NCBI GenBank assembly: GCA_030849835.1
Contig: JASAOC010002095.1
Coordinates: 62,001-126,000 of the forward strand
Source: Herpetomonas samuelpessoai
Taxonomy: Eukaryota > Euglenozoa > Kinetoplastea > Trypanosomatida > Trypanosomatidae
DNA length: 64,000 bases
Direction: 5' to 3'
A model generated the notes under the pieces. That model was not told the DNA's origin. It searched no databases and was given only the letters and a program-made list of their open reading frames with translations. Within the stretch, counting starts at the first letter, position 1. Each line of letters opens with the position of its first letter. This document shows positions 19,584 through 28,902 of the stretch, piece after piece. A program made the position numbers and the translations under genes.

Positions 19584-20993
19584 TTACGTGTTAGGGGCGA
19601 GGACCACCGTGATGGAGCCCGCACAATCCACTTCCATGTCTGCGGGCGGCGGTGACCGTGGCCCTCCTGTCAACACCGCCGGCAGCAAGGATCGGACAGA
19701 TTTGTAGAGGCCACCGGGACGCTCTGTCTCATGACCGGATGCTCCGTTAGGGGAGGATGCGGGGGCTGCTCCTGGCAGTACCAATGGAATCCCAGAGAAG
19801 ACGCCTGCCCAACCAACGACCTCCTCCCCTGCGCCGCGTGATGCGTCGGTGGCCCCCGTCGCTTCATCGCCCGTACGGTAAAAGCGACGCGGTGGGAGGA
19901 ACCGCTCCACGTAGGTGACCTCGTGTGCGGAGAGCAGCGCTGCCTGGCGGTCGAGCGCAAAGGACGGAACGGCCGTGGCGGTGTGAGGGGTGCGTGGCAC
20001 GGCGCCGTCCTGGACATGGCCGTCTGAAGCGCCTGTCCGCACCGTGTCCGCTTCGCGAGACAACCACTTTGCTAGGGGAGAGTTGCCCTGCGGGGAGCCG
20101 CTCCGACTCCGCTTGCCCGCACGCCCGCTGCGAAGGCCGGGCAGCGGCACGACACCCACCCGAATGCGAATGGGCCGCATCGATTCAAAGTGGTGAAAGA
20201 AGGTGACCTGCGGCTCGGCAGGCGCGGCGTGCCTCTGGCCTTTCGATCGCGCGCGTGGTGACACTGCGGGCGACGGGGAGCGGAGCGCGGAGGGCCTTGA
20301 GAGTGGAGGGCGAACGCTCCTCGTCGTCGGCGTCGTGTCAGAATGTGTACCTGGAGAAGGGTCGTGAAGTGCGGCGGTAGTTGGCGTGCGCGCGAACAGA
20401 GAGGCCCGCGGACTAACGTCAGCGGTGCCACGCGTGCCCCTGACACTCTGCCTAGTACGCTGCGGAGGCGTCAACCCTGGTGCGACAGACCGCACCATCA
20501 TGGGGTCTTCTATGCCAGCAGCAGCTTTGTCCATCTGCTCCTCAGGATAGCGCTCCAGCGAGGACGCGCCTTTGCTGTGGTGCGTTGTATGACTGCGCCG
20601 TGTCACTTCCATGTCTTCTTCCGGTAGTGCCGCAATCGCAAGCGCAGAAACCTCGAGCCCACCCTCAGCTACGTTGGAGAATCGGTGCTCCTCTTGACCA
20701 TCCGCGTCCACAGAAGTGCGCGTGCGCTGCAGAGAGCGGGATGATCGGTGTACAGGTGATACTGACTTCTTCGCTGTCTGCAGTCGCTCAGCGGATGCAC
20801 GGCTCGTGCTGCGTTGCGGGGTTTGGGTCTTGTTGGTGGATTGCGCCTGCCGCAGCAGCACCGATCCCTTCGTTTTCATGAGGTCCTTCTTGGGCGACGG
20901 TGACGTGGGGACGGAGACGGTAGATTTGGACCGTGATGCTGACTCACGCCCCGCGGACTGTCCGCCACGGCTTTTTATCTTCTTTGGTGGCAT
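19584..20993 (-). CDS. Hypothetical basic, Ser/Pro/Arg-rich low-complexity protein
   Basis: This 469-residue protein has no recognised domain. The N-terminus (MPPKKIKSRGGQSAGRE) is strongly basic and resembles a nuclear localisation signal. Repeated short S/T-P motifs flanked by Arg or Lys (RSPSPAVSPRARSK, TSPSPKKD) suggest many proline-directed phosphorylation sites, as in microtubule- or DNA-associated proteins. A more ordered stretch lies near the C-terminus (VTYVERFLPPRRFYRTGD, then VGWAGVFSGIPLVLPG), the best candidate for a folded or interaction motif. The start is the ATG at 20993; the frame runs on to 21059 through a Lys run encoded by an A14 tract that is more likely 5' UTR. Confidence 0.65.
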   Translation of the reverse strand: MPPKKIKSRGGQSAGRESASRSKSTVSVPTSPSPKKDLMKTKGSVLLRQAQSTNKTQTPQRSTSRASAERLQTAKKSVSPVHRSSRSLQRTRTSVDADGQEEHRFSNVAEGGLEVSALAIAALPEEDMEVTRRSHTTHHSKGASSLERYPEEQMDKAAAGIEDPMMVRSVAPGLTPPQRTRQSVRGTRGTADVSPRASLFARTPTTAALHDPSPGTHSDTTPTTRSVRPPLSRPSALRSPSPAVSPRARSKGQRHAAPAEPQVTFFHHFESMRPIRIRVGVVPLPGLRSGRAGKRSRSGSPQGNSPLAKWLSREADTVRTGASDGHVQDGAVPRTPHTATAVPSFALDRQAALLSAHEVTYVERFLPPRRFYRTGDEATGATDASRGAGEEVVGWAGVFSGIPLVLPGAAPASSPNGASGHETERPGGLYKSVRSLLPAVLTGGPRSPPPADMEVDCAGSITVVLAPNT

Positions 20994-21693
20994 CTCCTGT
21001 CTGACAGCGCGCCTCCGTTTTTTTTTTTTTTGCCCTGCCGAATAACAGGCAAAAGTCACGCGCTACCGTCTAGCTGCGAAATATGGAAGAAGAAAGGATT
21101 GACAGTTCTACGTGCTCTTCAAACGTTTACAGACCCTTCGTGTTTTTGTATTTCTCACACGAGGGAATCGCACGCAACGAGAAGAAGAGAAGAGAGAAAG
21201 GCAGAAAGAGTGTGGTGCCATCACATGAACTCGCTGGCAAGCAGCCATCCATACGACGAAGAAATGAGCTTGATGGAGCCATAACACAGAAACTCGCTTG
21301 TCTGTTCCCCGTGCTCACCAAGAGGAAGGGTTCAAGAGCCTACGTGTGAGTGGCGGCTTCCCCCGAAGGCACTTTTCGTTTACTCTCTCAAGTTCCGTCG
21401 GACGTTTTTGTACAAGTGTTGAGACTTCCCGTGGCATGGGACACTCCGAGTCGTGGAGGAACAACGTTACGAGGGACAAGGATTCCTTATGAAGTTGAGC
21501 AACTGGGGGAACCAACAAAGGTGAAACGGCACCGTGATCCCAAATAGAAAGCACCACAACACAATAGACAAATTTTCCTTGGTGCCTTCGAACTTCGCCA
21601 CTTCATCGTCATACCAAAGTGAGGACTGATGATACATCCCCACAATAAAAAAATATTGCTTCTCACGCTGCTCTCGTTTCAGCTTCAGGCACG
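20994..21693. other. Intergenic region with a homopolymer run
   Basis: No gene supported. A T14 run on the plus strand (A14 in the minus-strand transcript) at about 21018-21031 sits roughly 25 nt upstream of the start codon of the basic protein. The rest is presumed UTR. Confidence 0.45.
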
Positions 21694-22572
21694 CTACATC
21701 TTCCGTCCCCCTCGACCCGCTCCCGCCCCACCGCCGGCGCCGCCGCCACCCATAAACTTCTCCATGGTATTCATAAACGCCATGATGTGTTGCTGGATGA
21801 GAAACATTTTTTGCATATCCTCTGGGGCCGGCGGGCTGCCGCCGTTCATGGTCTGCTGCACGCGCTCCAGCGTGGCCCGTTGCTCGGGGTTGAGCGTGCC
21901 CATTGCCATTTCCATCATGCGCTCCATTTCAGGGGTGGGCTGCGGCATCACGTTGCCGTCACGACCGGTGCCACGGAAGGGACCCGCGCCACCACCACCG
22001 CCGTGGCTGTGGTTGTGCCCATGGCTGTGGTTGTGATTGCAGGGCTGGCCACCGTGGCTGTGGCCGTGCGCGCCACCCGACATCATCGCCGCCTCGCGCT
22101 CCACCTGGTCGGCGACCGGCCGAAGCGCGGGCACCGTGGTGGAGATGGAGTACACCTGCGCTTCGAGGGCGGTACACATGCGCATGAGCAGGCGCTCCGT
22201 TTCTGCATCGGGAAAGGTTTGTGCGGCGATTTTTGTCTGCGCGATAATGTCCTCCCCATCGCAGTAGATGACTTTGGTGTCGCCAGAACCGGTTGGAGCC
22301 GTATCGCCTTCCGGTGGGGTGCTCTCATCTGCCGGGACCTTCAAGGGCAGCTCACTGAAGAAGGCCGCCTGCACGACCTCGAACCGATCCAAGAGCTCGT
22401 CTCCTGTCCGCGGAATCGGCTCCTTCTTGGCCTCCTCCCGCAGCTTGTCCTGGAACTCTTTTTTGGTGAGTTCGATAATGAGGGAGTTCACATAGAAATG
22501 AATCTCCTTCTTGGTCAGCTTGCGCTTCACAAGCGTCTGAGGTGCCCCAGAAGCTACCGGAGTGGCAGACAT
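21694..22572 (-). CDS. Conserved-looking hypothetical protein with a His/Gly-rich linker
   Basis: This 292-residue protein starts at the ATG at 22572. Residues 1-65 are helical and charged (KRKLTKKEIHFYVNSLIIEL), followed by an acidic linker, a second helical part at about 105-160, a histidine/glycine-rich segment at about 168-202 (GHSHGG, NHNHSHGHNHSHGG), then a Met-rich helical region (MERMMEMAMGTLNPEQRATL) and a glycine-rich tail ending GRGGRKM. The His-rich linker could bind Zn, Ni or Cu, but resembles low-complexity linkers too, and no transporter-like membrane segment is present. I do not recognise the family. The two well-ordered helical parts argue for a real, conserved cytosolic protein. 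Confidence 0.75.
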   Translation of the reverse strand: MSATPVASGAPQTLVKRKLTKKEIHFYVNSLIIELTKKEFQDKLREEAKKEPIPRTGDELLDRFEVVQAAFFSELPLKVPADESTPPEGDTAPTGSGDTKVIYCDGEDIIAQTKIAAQTFPDAETERLLMRMCTALEAQVYSISTTVPALRPVADQVEREAAMMSGGAHGHSHGGQPCNHNHSHGHNHSHGGGGGAGPFRGTGRDGNVMPQPTPEMERMMEMAMGTLNPEQRATLERVQQTMNGGSPPAPEDMQKMFLIQQHIMAFMNTMEKFMGGGGAGGGAGAGRGGRKM

Positions 22573-23674
22573 TTTTTGATGGTCGCGTCGACGAACGATG
22601 TTTTTTTTTTCCTTTTCTGTTCTTTGCGTGAAGTGGAGGAGAAAAGGCTCGTAGAGGAGAGACTTGGGGGGGGATCGAGAGTGATTCTATGGGTGAAGAC
22701 CAGACAAAGGTTCGAAAACGAGGGACTCAAGGAGAGATGGGTGTGCTAGCTTGTATTTGGGAAGCGCTCATGAAGAGGGTAAATATATGTCATCTACGGT
22801 GTCTAGGAAACGTGCAAAAGGATCCAGCTTCGTGAAGGGACTTCCGGGAAGTGGGTCCTCTCGACGCTATCCTGTGAGGGGCCGATGACTCCCAAAAAGT
22901 CCCTTGTCATGGAGACAGGAAGGACTCCACAAGCAGAACGAGCGTGCGTGTGCATTTCACTCATCCATCACTCGAATGCTACCGAGAAAGAAGCATTGCA
23001 AAATCAAGTGACACAGATGAGTCGGTAAATGAAGTCGCTCTGCCACTAGGGGTGACGCTACGGGTAGTCACCAGGGGAGAGTTCCATATCTGCGGCCTCA
23101 CCGAATTATTTCCTTTTCCCTTTGTTACTTTTTCCTTCTGCATCACTCTTGTTTTCTTTCCTTTTTTGTATGGATTTCTTACTTTTGATTTCTCCCCGAA
23201 TGTTCTCTTCTTCTCCTTTCTGTGCGCTGCTGCGTGGGATCATTCAAGACGCCAAAGGAACTTCATCGGGAACGAGAAGAGGAAAACAGAATATTAATAG
23301 CCGGAGTGGCCAAGGGTGTCAGTACGTGCATGCGTGCTAGTCGAGGGGAAATCGTCAATAATCGGCGTATAGGGGTGTTCTATGTTTGTTGTTGATAGTG
23401 AGAAAGTCAACTGGAAAAAAAAAGACACAAATCGACGCGTGGCGGAATGGAAACGTCAGAAAAAAAAACATATATATCAAGACATGGATCGTCACGGGGA
23501 CAAGCCGAGAATGTAACCGGAGACCGTTGCACCCAAGCTTCTTCGTTAAACACGTCCCAGTAGGCTTTTTCAAACATGGAAAACGAGAATATTCTCTCTT
23601 CTGCCCGTAGATCCACCCATCACAATTCTCCTGATTTGCATTTCTTGGGAGCAGTGCGATGCCTCCTTCTTTCT
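22573..23674. other. Intergenic region upstream of the His-rich protein gene
   Basis: About 1.1 kb without a supported gene. An A-run in the transcript (plus-strand T10 at about 22600-22609) lies 30-40 nt before the start codon. The distal part is presumed 3' UTR of SUMO. No RNA gene recognised. Confidence 0.5.
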
Positions 23675-24016
23675 TCACGCGGAGCCACCCGTCTGCTCCA
23701 CCATCGCATCAATAACGTCGTCGTCCTCCATGCCAAGGTCCTCCGGCGTCTTGGACTCGTCAATCGGAGAGCCGTCAAAGAGGAAGCGCACCGAGGCGCG
23801 GGTGATGCCCTGCTTCTTGCAGTACGCGTCAATCAGCTTCTTCAGCTGCGTACCTTTTTTGATCTTGAAGAACATCTCCGCGCCGTCCGCGTTCACCACC
23901 TTGAGAGACACCTGCTGCTGCGGCTGACCTGCATCCTTGGCCTGGCCCTCCGCCTTCACGGGTGCTGGTGGGGGGTTGGCGTTGTTCTGGTTATTGTCGT
24001 CGTGGTTATCCTCCAT
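23675..24016 (-). CDS. SUMO: SUMO (small ubiquitin-like modifier) precursor
   Basis: This 113-residue protein is a clear SUMO. After a flexible Asn/Pro-rich N-terminus, a ubiquitin-fold domain begins at about 35 with VSLKVVNADGAEMFFKIKKG and continues through SVRFLFDGSPIDESKTPEDL to EDDDVIDAMVEQTGG. The di-glycine at 110-111 is followed by two residues (SA) that a SUMO protease of the Ulp/SENP type must remove before E1 (SAE1/UBA2) activation and UBC9 transfer to lysines. The length is close to the T. brucei protein as I recall it. Lys21 lies in a V-K-A-E consensus, a possible site for poly-SUMO chains. I start at the ATG at 24016; six codons upstream the frame has another possible start, which would add MYFVSP. 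Confidence 0.96.
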   Translation of the reverse strand: MEDNHDDNNQNNANPPPAPVKAEGQAKDAGQPQQQVSLKVVNADGAEMFFKIKKGTQLKKLIDAYCKKQGITRASVRFLFDGSPIDESKTPEDLGMEDDDVIDAMVEQTGGSA

Positions 24017-25993
24017 TGGTGAAACAAAGTACAATCAAGGCGTATTGGTTTAGTATGCGGTCGATCAAGCTACAGAGATCGAACAGTGATAGTAATATCT
24101 GGAAATTCTGTTCCTTCTTTGAATAGCAATGGAAAACAACGAGAAGAACCTTTTGTGCGGCAAGCGTGTTGCTTTTTTTGTTTTTAATGAGAGGAGGACT
24201 CGTACAAATGGGAGTCGAGAAGAGAAGCGATATCTGTGAGGAAATGAGAGATGATGACGGGAGAGGATAGAAGAAAAAGAAGCGAAAGACGTCAATGCCA
24301 TCGACATGCCGGAGAGCCTAAAACGTGTTTCCAGAAGCTTGTGGTCGTCCTTGGGGGCACATCGGCGCGCCTCTGGTGGGGGATAGGCGCGAGGTCTAGG
24401 CTCTGACACCATGAATCCTCCGTGCACAGGGGCGCTCCGAGTGGTTCCATTGGTGCTGTGAAAGCTGTTGCATCGTACTCAGCACGAACTCCCCCGGCGT
24501 CTTGTGTCGTAGAAAGCGTCTCGGTGAAGTTAACGCCTCTCGTGATTGCTCTCTCTCACTCTCTCGCATTCTGGGTGCAAGCCGTCTCTCACTTCCGAAT
24601 AAGAAACACGACAACGCCGTGACCGCGCTATTTTTTTTCTAAATGAGCGCTCCTTTAGTCATCTCCTTTTTAAAAGTTTTTGTTTCTCTTAAATGATAGA
24701 CAGAACACGTGGGCAAAGCAATGACAAGGGAAACCGACAATCGGATCTGCTAGATAAAGAAAACTCAGATGGAATAGAGACACAGCAATGTACGGAATTG
24801 TTGTGGGGAGCAAGTACAAATCGAAAGGAAAGGAACGGGTCAAACGAACATACAAACAAAAAGCGAAGAAAAACAGGAAAAGAAGGGGATCTGGAACACA
24901 AACGTCTGTATGGAAAGAAACAAAAACAAGAGCAGAAAACGGTTCAGGTGCGGAGCTGTAGGGACGATGGGGCCGTCTGCTGCGCAGAAAAACACACAAG
25001 GTTATCCCGTAGCCCGTCAGAAGCTCAGTGAGAACCCCTATTCCCGTGTGAAGGAAAGGGAACACGTTGAGGGTCCAGGAAGCCTCCTTGCGTTCGAAGG
25101 AGATTAGAAACGATAGACCAGGTGGTTGCCCCTGCAAGAGAGGTGTTGTGAACGCTACCCACGGGGAAATGATACGCACGTGAAAGGCCATCGCGGACGT
25201 GGGCATGCGTCATGGGACACAGTAGCAGAAAGAAGAGAGCACATCGGCACCAACAGTCGTGTCACGAAAGAAAGTGATGAGATGGGATAACAAGTGACAA
25301 TAGATGAACATGACCATGTGAACCCGTTTTTTCTTTTTTTGTTTTCGTTTTGTTCCAGTGTTTGGCGACTTGGTCCCTTTGCTTTGCTGACTGGAAACGA
25401 TCAGCTTTGGATATACTCAAGGGGAAAAAGACGAAAGAAAGGAAAGAAGCGTAACATCAACTGGACCACAGCGAGTAACACGACAAAGAGAAAGAGTTCG
25501 CCTATATGTAAATATAAAAAAAGAAAAATCGCCGAGAGATCGAAAGATAGAAGAAGTGAAAGCAACGAACACAGAAAAGAGAACAGAGGTCTGACGCGCA
25601 CGGAGACACGCATTGAAAAGCTACCGTGCCTCTGACATGAGGGTCGTGAACACAACTGGTGACGGTGGTATTTCACAGCTCACACATGGGCGTCTGAAGG
25701 CCCGGAAAAGCACCGGGTGTGTCGCTACATGGTCTCACAAGGGTCCTCGTCCTCAGCGGCAAAACACTGGAAGTAGCTATGCTCCACCTCCCTCCGAAGA
25801 AGAGGAAAGAACGAAAAGAAATATAAAAAACAGATCATAAAAGGGAAGCATAAAAAGAAAAAAAAGAGCAACAAAACCATTCCGTACGTCAGACTCACCT
25901 GACGACTCGCAGAGTACGTGCGGGTGGCTGTGGACGAGTACTCGGAAGACAAGACGAAAAAAAAAAAAGAGTGAAGCTCTTTTTTTTACCTGC
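24017..25993. other. Long pyrimidine-rich (coding strand) intergenic region between SUMO and the Cys-rich membrane protein
   Basis: About 2 kb without a supported gene. The plus strand is conspicuously purine-rich from about 24690 to 25620 and 25795 to 25865, so the minus-strand transcript is C/T-rich. Open minus-strand frames here encode Phe/Leu/Ser-rich nonsense. It must hold the 3' UTR and poly(A) site of the upstream membrane protein gene and the trans-splicing signal of SUMO. Confidence 0.6.
24234..24294 (-). promoter_or_regulatory. Candidate polypyrimidine tract and spliced-leader acceptor for SUMO
   Basis: On the minus strand a C/T-rich tract of about 55 nt (including TTCTTTTTCTTCTATCCTCT) runs to TTTCCTCACAG, with the AG at 24235-24234. 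The implied 5' UTR is about 218 nt. This is the best-formed acceptor upstream of SUMO but is inferred. Confidence 0.5.
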
Positions 25994-26881
25994 TTACAGC
26001 TCATCGTCGGAATTAGGACGACGCTCCATCACGTCGTCACCGCTCTGCGGACCATTCTGCGACTCGATGTCAAAGTTGCTGTCTGGCGCGTCCGAGTCAC
26101 GGCGGCGCTGCTTCTCCTTGTTGCCCTCATCCTCCTCCATGATGAGGGGCTGGTTCTCCGTCACCGGCGCCGGGCAGCACGCGCAGCACATGATGGCAGA
26201 CGCGAAGGTGGCCAGCGTGAGGGCCATGAGGATCAGAACGGCGCGGCAACCCTGGGTGCACAGTTGGTGAACATCGGGCACGGGCGGGGGACGGATGTAC
26301 TCGTAGCACTGCGTGTTGTTGGGGATGCAGGTGAGCAGACCACAGTTCGTGCGCGAGGCGGCGGCTTCGCACATGGCCATGCGGCATGAGTAGAACATGT
26401 TGGTCTCCTCAAAGTTCTGGCCGGGGGCGTGACCGTGCGCGATGATTTCCTCCACGGCAGGGGTCTCGGTCGGACCCGTGAGGCCCTGGCGGTCGCGCTC
26501 CATGAGGGTGTCCAGGGTGCACTCCCAAAAGTCCTTGAAGCAGTCCACCATGGCGTTGCAGGTGATGGAGCCGGACTCGTTCCAGCCGAGGCTCGAGCAG
26601 TAGATGCCCGACGTGGTCCAGGACATGTCGTCAACATCCGACTGTTCCCCCGTGCAGACGCAACGCTGGCGGACGCACTGCTGGTACTCGGGCACGTCGT
26701 CGAAGGGGAGCGTCGTCAGGAGGTCGGTGTACGGTTCCGTGTACTGGCTGCACGTGAGCAGTTCAGGTTCGGGGTTAATGGTGTAGCACTGACTGATGCT
26801 GATGAGGTCAGCAGCCGACACGGAAGCTGCGAGGAGCGCCGCGATCGACAGGACCGCCAAAGCAACGACTTTCTTGCTCAT
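25994..26881 (-). CDS. Cysteine-rich type I membrane protein, unknown function
   Basis: This 295-residue protein has a textbook signal peptide (MSKKVVALAVLSIAALLAAS, cleavage near residue 23), a luminal or surface domain with 16 cysteines at about 28-215 (for example CVRQRCVC, CNAMVDCFKDFWEC, CGLLTC), a single membrane segment at about 216-238, then a CCACC cluster at the cytosolic face that could be palmitoylated. The acidic cytosolic tail of about 55 residues (DSDAPDSNFDIES, ending NSDDEL) may carry sorting signals. The even cysteine number fits disulphide bonding. Sequons NES and NNT are present. I do not recognise the family; it may be a surface, flagellar-pocket or endomembrane protein. 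Nearby genes offer no clue because trypanosomatid units are functionally mixed. Confidence 0.85.
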   Translation of the reverse strand: MSKKVVALAVLSIAALLAASVSAADLISISQCYTINPEPELLTCSQYTEPYTDLLTTLPFDDVPEYQQCVRQRCVCTGEQSDVDDMSWTTSGIYCSSLGWNESGSITCNAMVDCFKDFWECTLDTLMERDRQGLTGPTETPAVEEIIAHGHAPGQNFEETNMFYSCRMAMCEAAASRTNCGLLTCIPNNTQCYEYIRPPPVPDVHQLCTQGCRAVLILMALTLATFASAIMCCACCPAPVTENQPLIMEEDEGNKEKQRRRDSDAPDSNFDIESQNGPQSGDDVMERRPNSDDEL

Positions 26882-27589
26882 TGGGGAAGGGTTCGTCGGT
26901 GCGTTTCGTGGGGTGAGAAAGAGGAGGTCTTTGAGAGTTTTTTTTAAAAATATATGTAAACAGTTATCAACGAAGATAAACTACGCAAAGGAAAGACAAA
27001 CAAGAAGCGAAATGAACAGAAGAAAGAAAGAAAGAAGCAATGAAATAAAACTACGGAACTATGGTGCAGGTGAGGTCGGTGAGAATTGCGAGAAAGACGA
27101 ACATCCACAGGAATCATCATGCCTGCTGCTGGCGCGCAGTGACGAGGGTGTTTGGCCACCTTCCCAAGAGGCCAACGCACTGGCCCCACACACTGCCTTC
27201 AAGTCTTCATAAGCGACAGAGTGCGTGAACGTTACTGGAGTATGTGTTCACGCAATGGAATCGTCTGCCTTACTTCTAGATAGGTTTCCCTTGGCATTTT
27301 GTTATTCTATTTTTTTTTTTTTGTCTTTTGTTCTGCATTTCAAAAAAGAGGAAATCCCTCGTCAAGCACAAGGGCAAGTTCAAACCGTGCTGGCTGTCCC
27401 CCGAAACAGAACAGGAAGCAGGAGCAACGTGCGCAGCTCCGATCACATGAAGGGAAGACGAAACCCTCACTGTGAAGGAAGGGAAAAAAAAAATAGCACC
27501 CACGGAGCATGGTGACAAAGTGACTCCATAATGTCTCCCCGCTCCCAACGTGACAACAAGCCCAGATAGAAGCAACACCTCTTACGCGG
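26882..27589. other. Intergenic region upstream of the Cys-rich membrane protein gene
   Basis: No gene supported. It contains a well-formed candidate trans-splicing signal (26981-27040), an A8 run in the transcript near 26939-26946, and presumed 3' UTR of the signal peptidase gene. Confidence 0.5.
26981..27040 (-). promoter_or_regulatory. Candidate polypyrimidine tract and spliced-leader acceptor for the Cys-rich membrane protein
   Basis: On the minus strand, repeats of CTTT (GCTTCTTTCTTTCTTTCTTC) lead through TTGTCTTTCCTTTGCG to the first AG at 26982-26981, about 100 nt before the ATG. Tract length, distance and 5' UTR length all fit trypanosomatid trans-splicing. Confidence 0.55.
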
Positions 27590-28129
27590 TTACACATCCG
27601 AAGTGAGCAGGAAGAACCCTAACAGACCCAGTGTCGCGTACTTGAGAATCGGTGACTCCTGAAACGCGACGGTCGCGTAGCCAAGGTATGGAATGTAGGC
27701 GTAGGATTTGCCTAGAACCATGTCCTCTTCTACCCAGTCCATCCCCAGAGGGAAGAGAGCTCTGTCGTCGTCGCGGTTGTTATCCCCCTTTGTGAGGTAT
27801 AATTTTTTACCGTCCTGCTCTCGCTCATGCACACGAATGACGCGGTGCACAATGGGGATAGGTCGCTCGGGGAGTTCGTAGACAATAATGTCTCCGGCCC
27901 GAATCGGGTGCGCTTCCTTCCAGTGGTGGAGGAGAAGAATGTCGCCGCGTCGGTAGCCAGGCTCCATGCTACCTGAAATGACCACCACAACGGGGTGCTC
28001 GGTGTTTGGCACGATGCACATGACGCGCCAGGTGACAAGGACGGTGCTGATAAGAAGTCCAATGGCAAGAACTTGCGAGATGAAGTCACGCAGCCGCATC
28101 GAGCGGAGCATGCTGATGTTTTCCTTCAT
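27590..28129 (-). CDS. SEC11: Signal peptidase I catalytic subunit (SEC11/SPC18-type)
   Basis: This 179-residue protein is the catalytic subunit of the ER signal peptidase, which cleaves signal peptides from secretory proteins on the luminal side. An N-terminal membrane anchor lies at about 17-40. The S26B-type motifs are intact: the catalytic serine S54 in VISGSMEPGYRRGD, the histidine H95 in IVHRVIRV (ER-type enzymes use His where bacterial ones use Lys), and the acidic motif TKGDNNRDDD at 113-122. A C-terminal hydrophobic segment (YATLGLLGFFLL) is typical of the family. The length matches eukaryotic SEC11. Start at the ATG at 28129; internal Met7 and Met11 are alternatives that would leave all motifs intact. 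From memory, signal peptidase and SUMO are also near neighbours in T. brucei. Confidence 0.95.
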   Translation of the reverse strand: MKENISMLRSMRLRDFISQVLAIGLLISTVLVTWRVMCIVPNTEHPVVVVISGSMEPGYRRGDILLLHHWKEAHPIRAGDIIVYELPERPIPIVHRVIRVHEREQDGKKLYLTKGDNNRDDDRALFPLGMDWVEEDMVLGKSYAYIPYLGYATVAFQESPILKYATLGLLGFFLLTSDV

Positions 28130-28902
28130 GACGAGAAAGGCAGGCCAGTGTGGTGCTAGGCAGTGTTTGGGAGGGAAACTCTCAGTGGGGTCTCAGACGC
28201 GTGGTCCTTTGTCTGCTTTCAACCGCTAACAAACCGTTTTCTATTTCTATCAATAATCCAAAATAAAAAAAGGAAATCTGTAGACATGAGGTAGGAAGAC
28301 GGATAATTTCACTCGCATGTCTTGCTTCTCATGGGACTCAAATCGTGGGCTGCGCTGCTACTATGTCATGTCTTTATCGAGCGCGTCTCATGACTGGCGC
28401 CGTGCGACTGCCTCCATTCCACACCCCTGTGTAACCGTAGTGGTTGCGCTTCCTTGAGTGACGGCATCGGAAAGGTGCGGTGGGTCCCTCGTCTTTCTCT
28501 AGCTTCCTCCACGCTACACGTTTCGTATGAACGCGGACTTGTGGTTGAGCTGGCGGTGCATACACGGGGTCTCCGCGGATGTGGCTTGCGTTCTTGAAAT
28601 CACTTGTTGGTGAGCCTTTCTTATAAATGAAGGTTATAAATATATGCTTAGACGGTACTTATTCGTTGAACACTGTGTTTAGGAAAGAACGGTTGAACAG
28701 TGCAACCGGTTCGAGGGTGAGAGAAAAGGAGATCGGAAAAGAAACAAAGAAGCACTGAGAGGAGCGAGGGGAACACTTCCATGCAGAAGCAGGCATTTGA
28801 GGGACCACGAAAGAAGAGGACATACACAACAAACAAACATGAAGAGCGCTGCGCTTCGCAAGTCGTAAAGAAAGGGTGCGAACCATCGTGATAAGAAACA
28901 GG
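28130..28902. other. Intergenic region upstream of SEC11
   Basis: No gene supported. A short T/C-rich tract on the minus strand at about 28262-28280 is a possible trans-splicing signal for SEC11. The purine-rich plus strand at 28705-28850 is presumed 3' UTR of the next gene. A GGTTCGA box-B-like string near 28707 has no accompanying tRNA fold. Confidence 0.45.

Noticed and set aside
21787-22749. Plus-strand open frame of 320 codons
   Set aside because: Antisense to the His-rich protein gene, running into its 5' UTR; low-information composition.
24670-25206. Minus-strand open frame of 178 codons in the SUMO upstream gap
   Set aside because: Phe/Leu/Ser-rich product is what a C/T-rich non-coding strand yields; no domain or plausible topology.
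28700-28720. Possible tRNA box B (GGTTCGA) in the gap upstream of SEC11
   Set aside because: No matching box A, no cloverleaf, and the downstream bases do not fit the T-arm.
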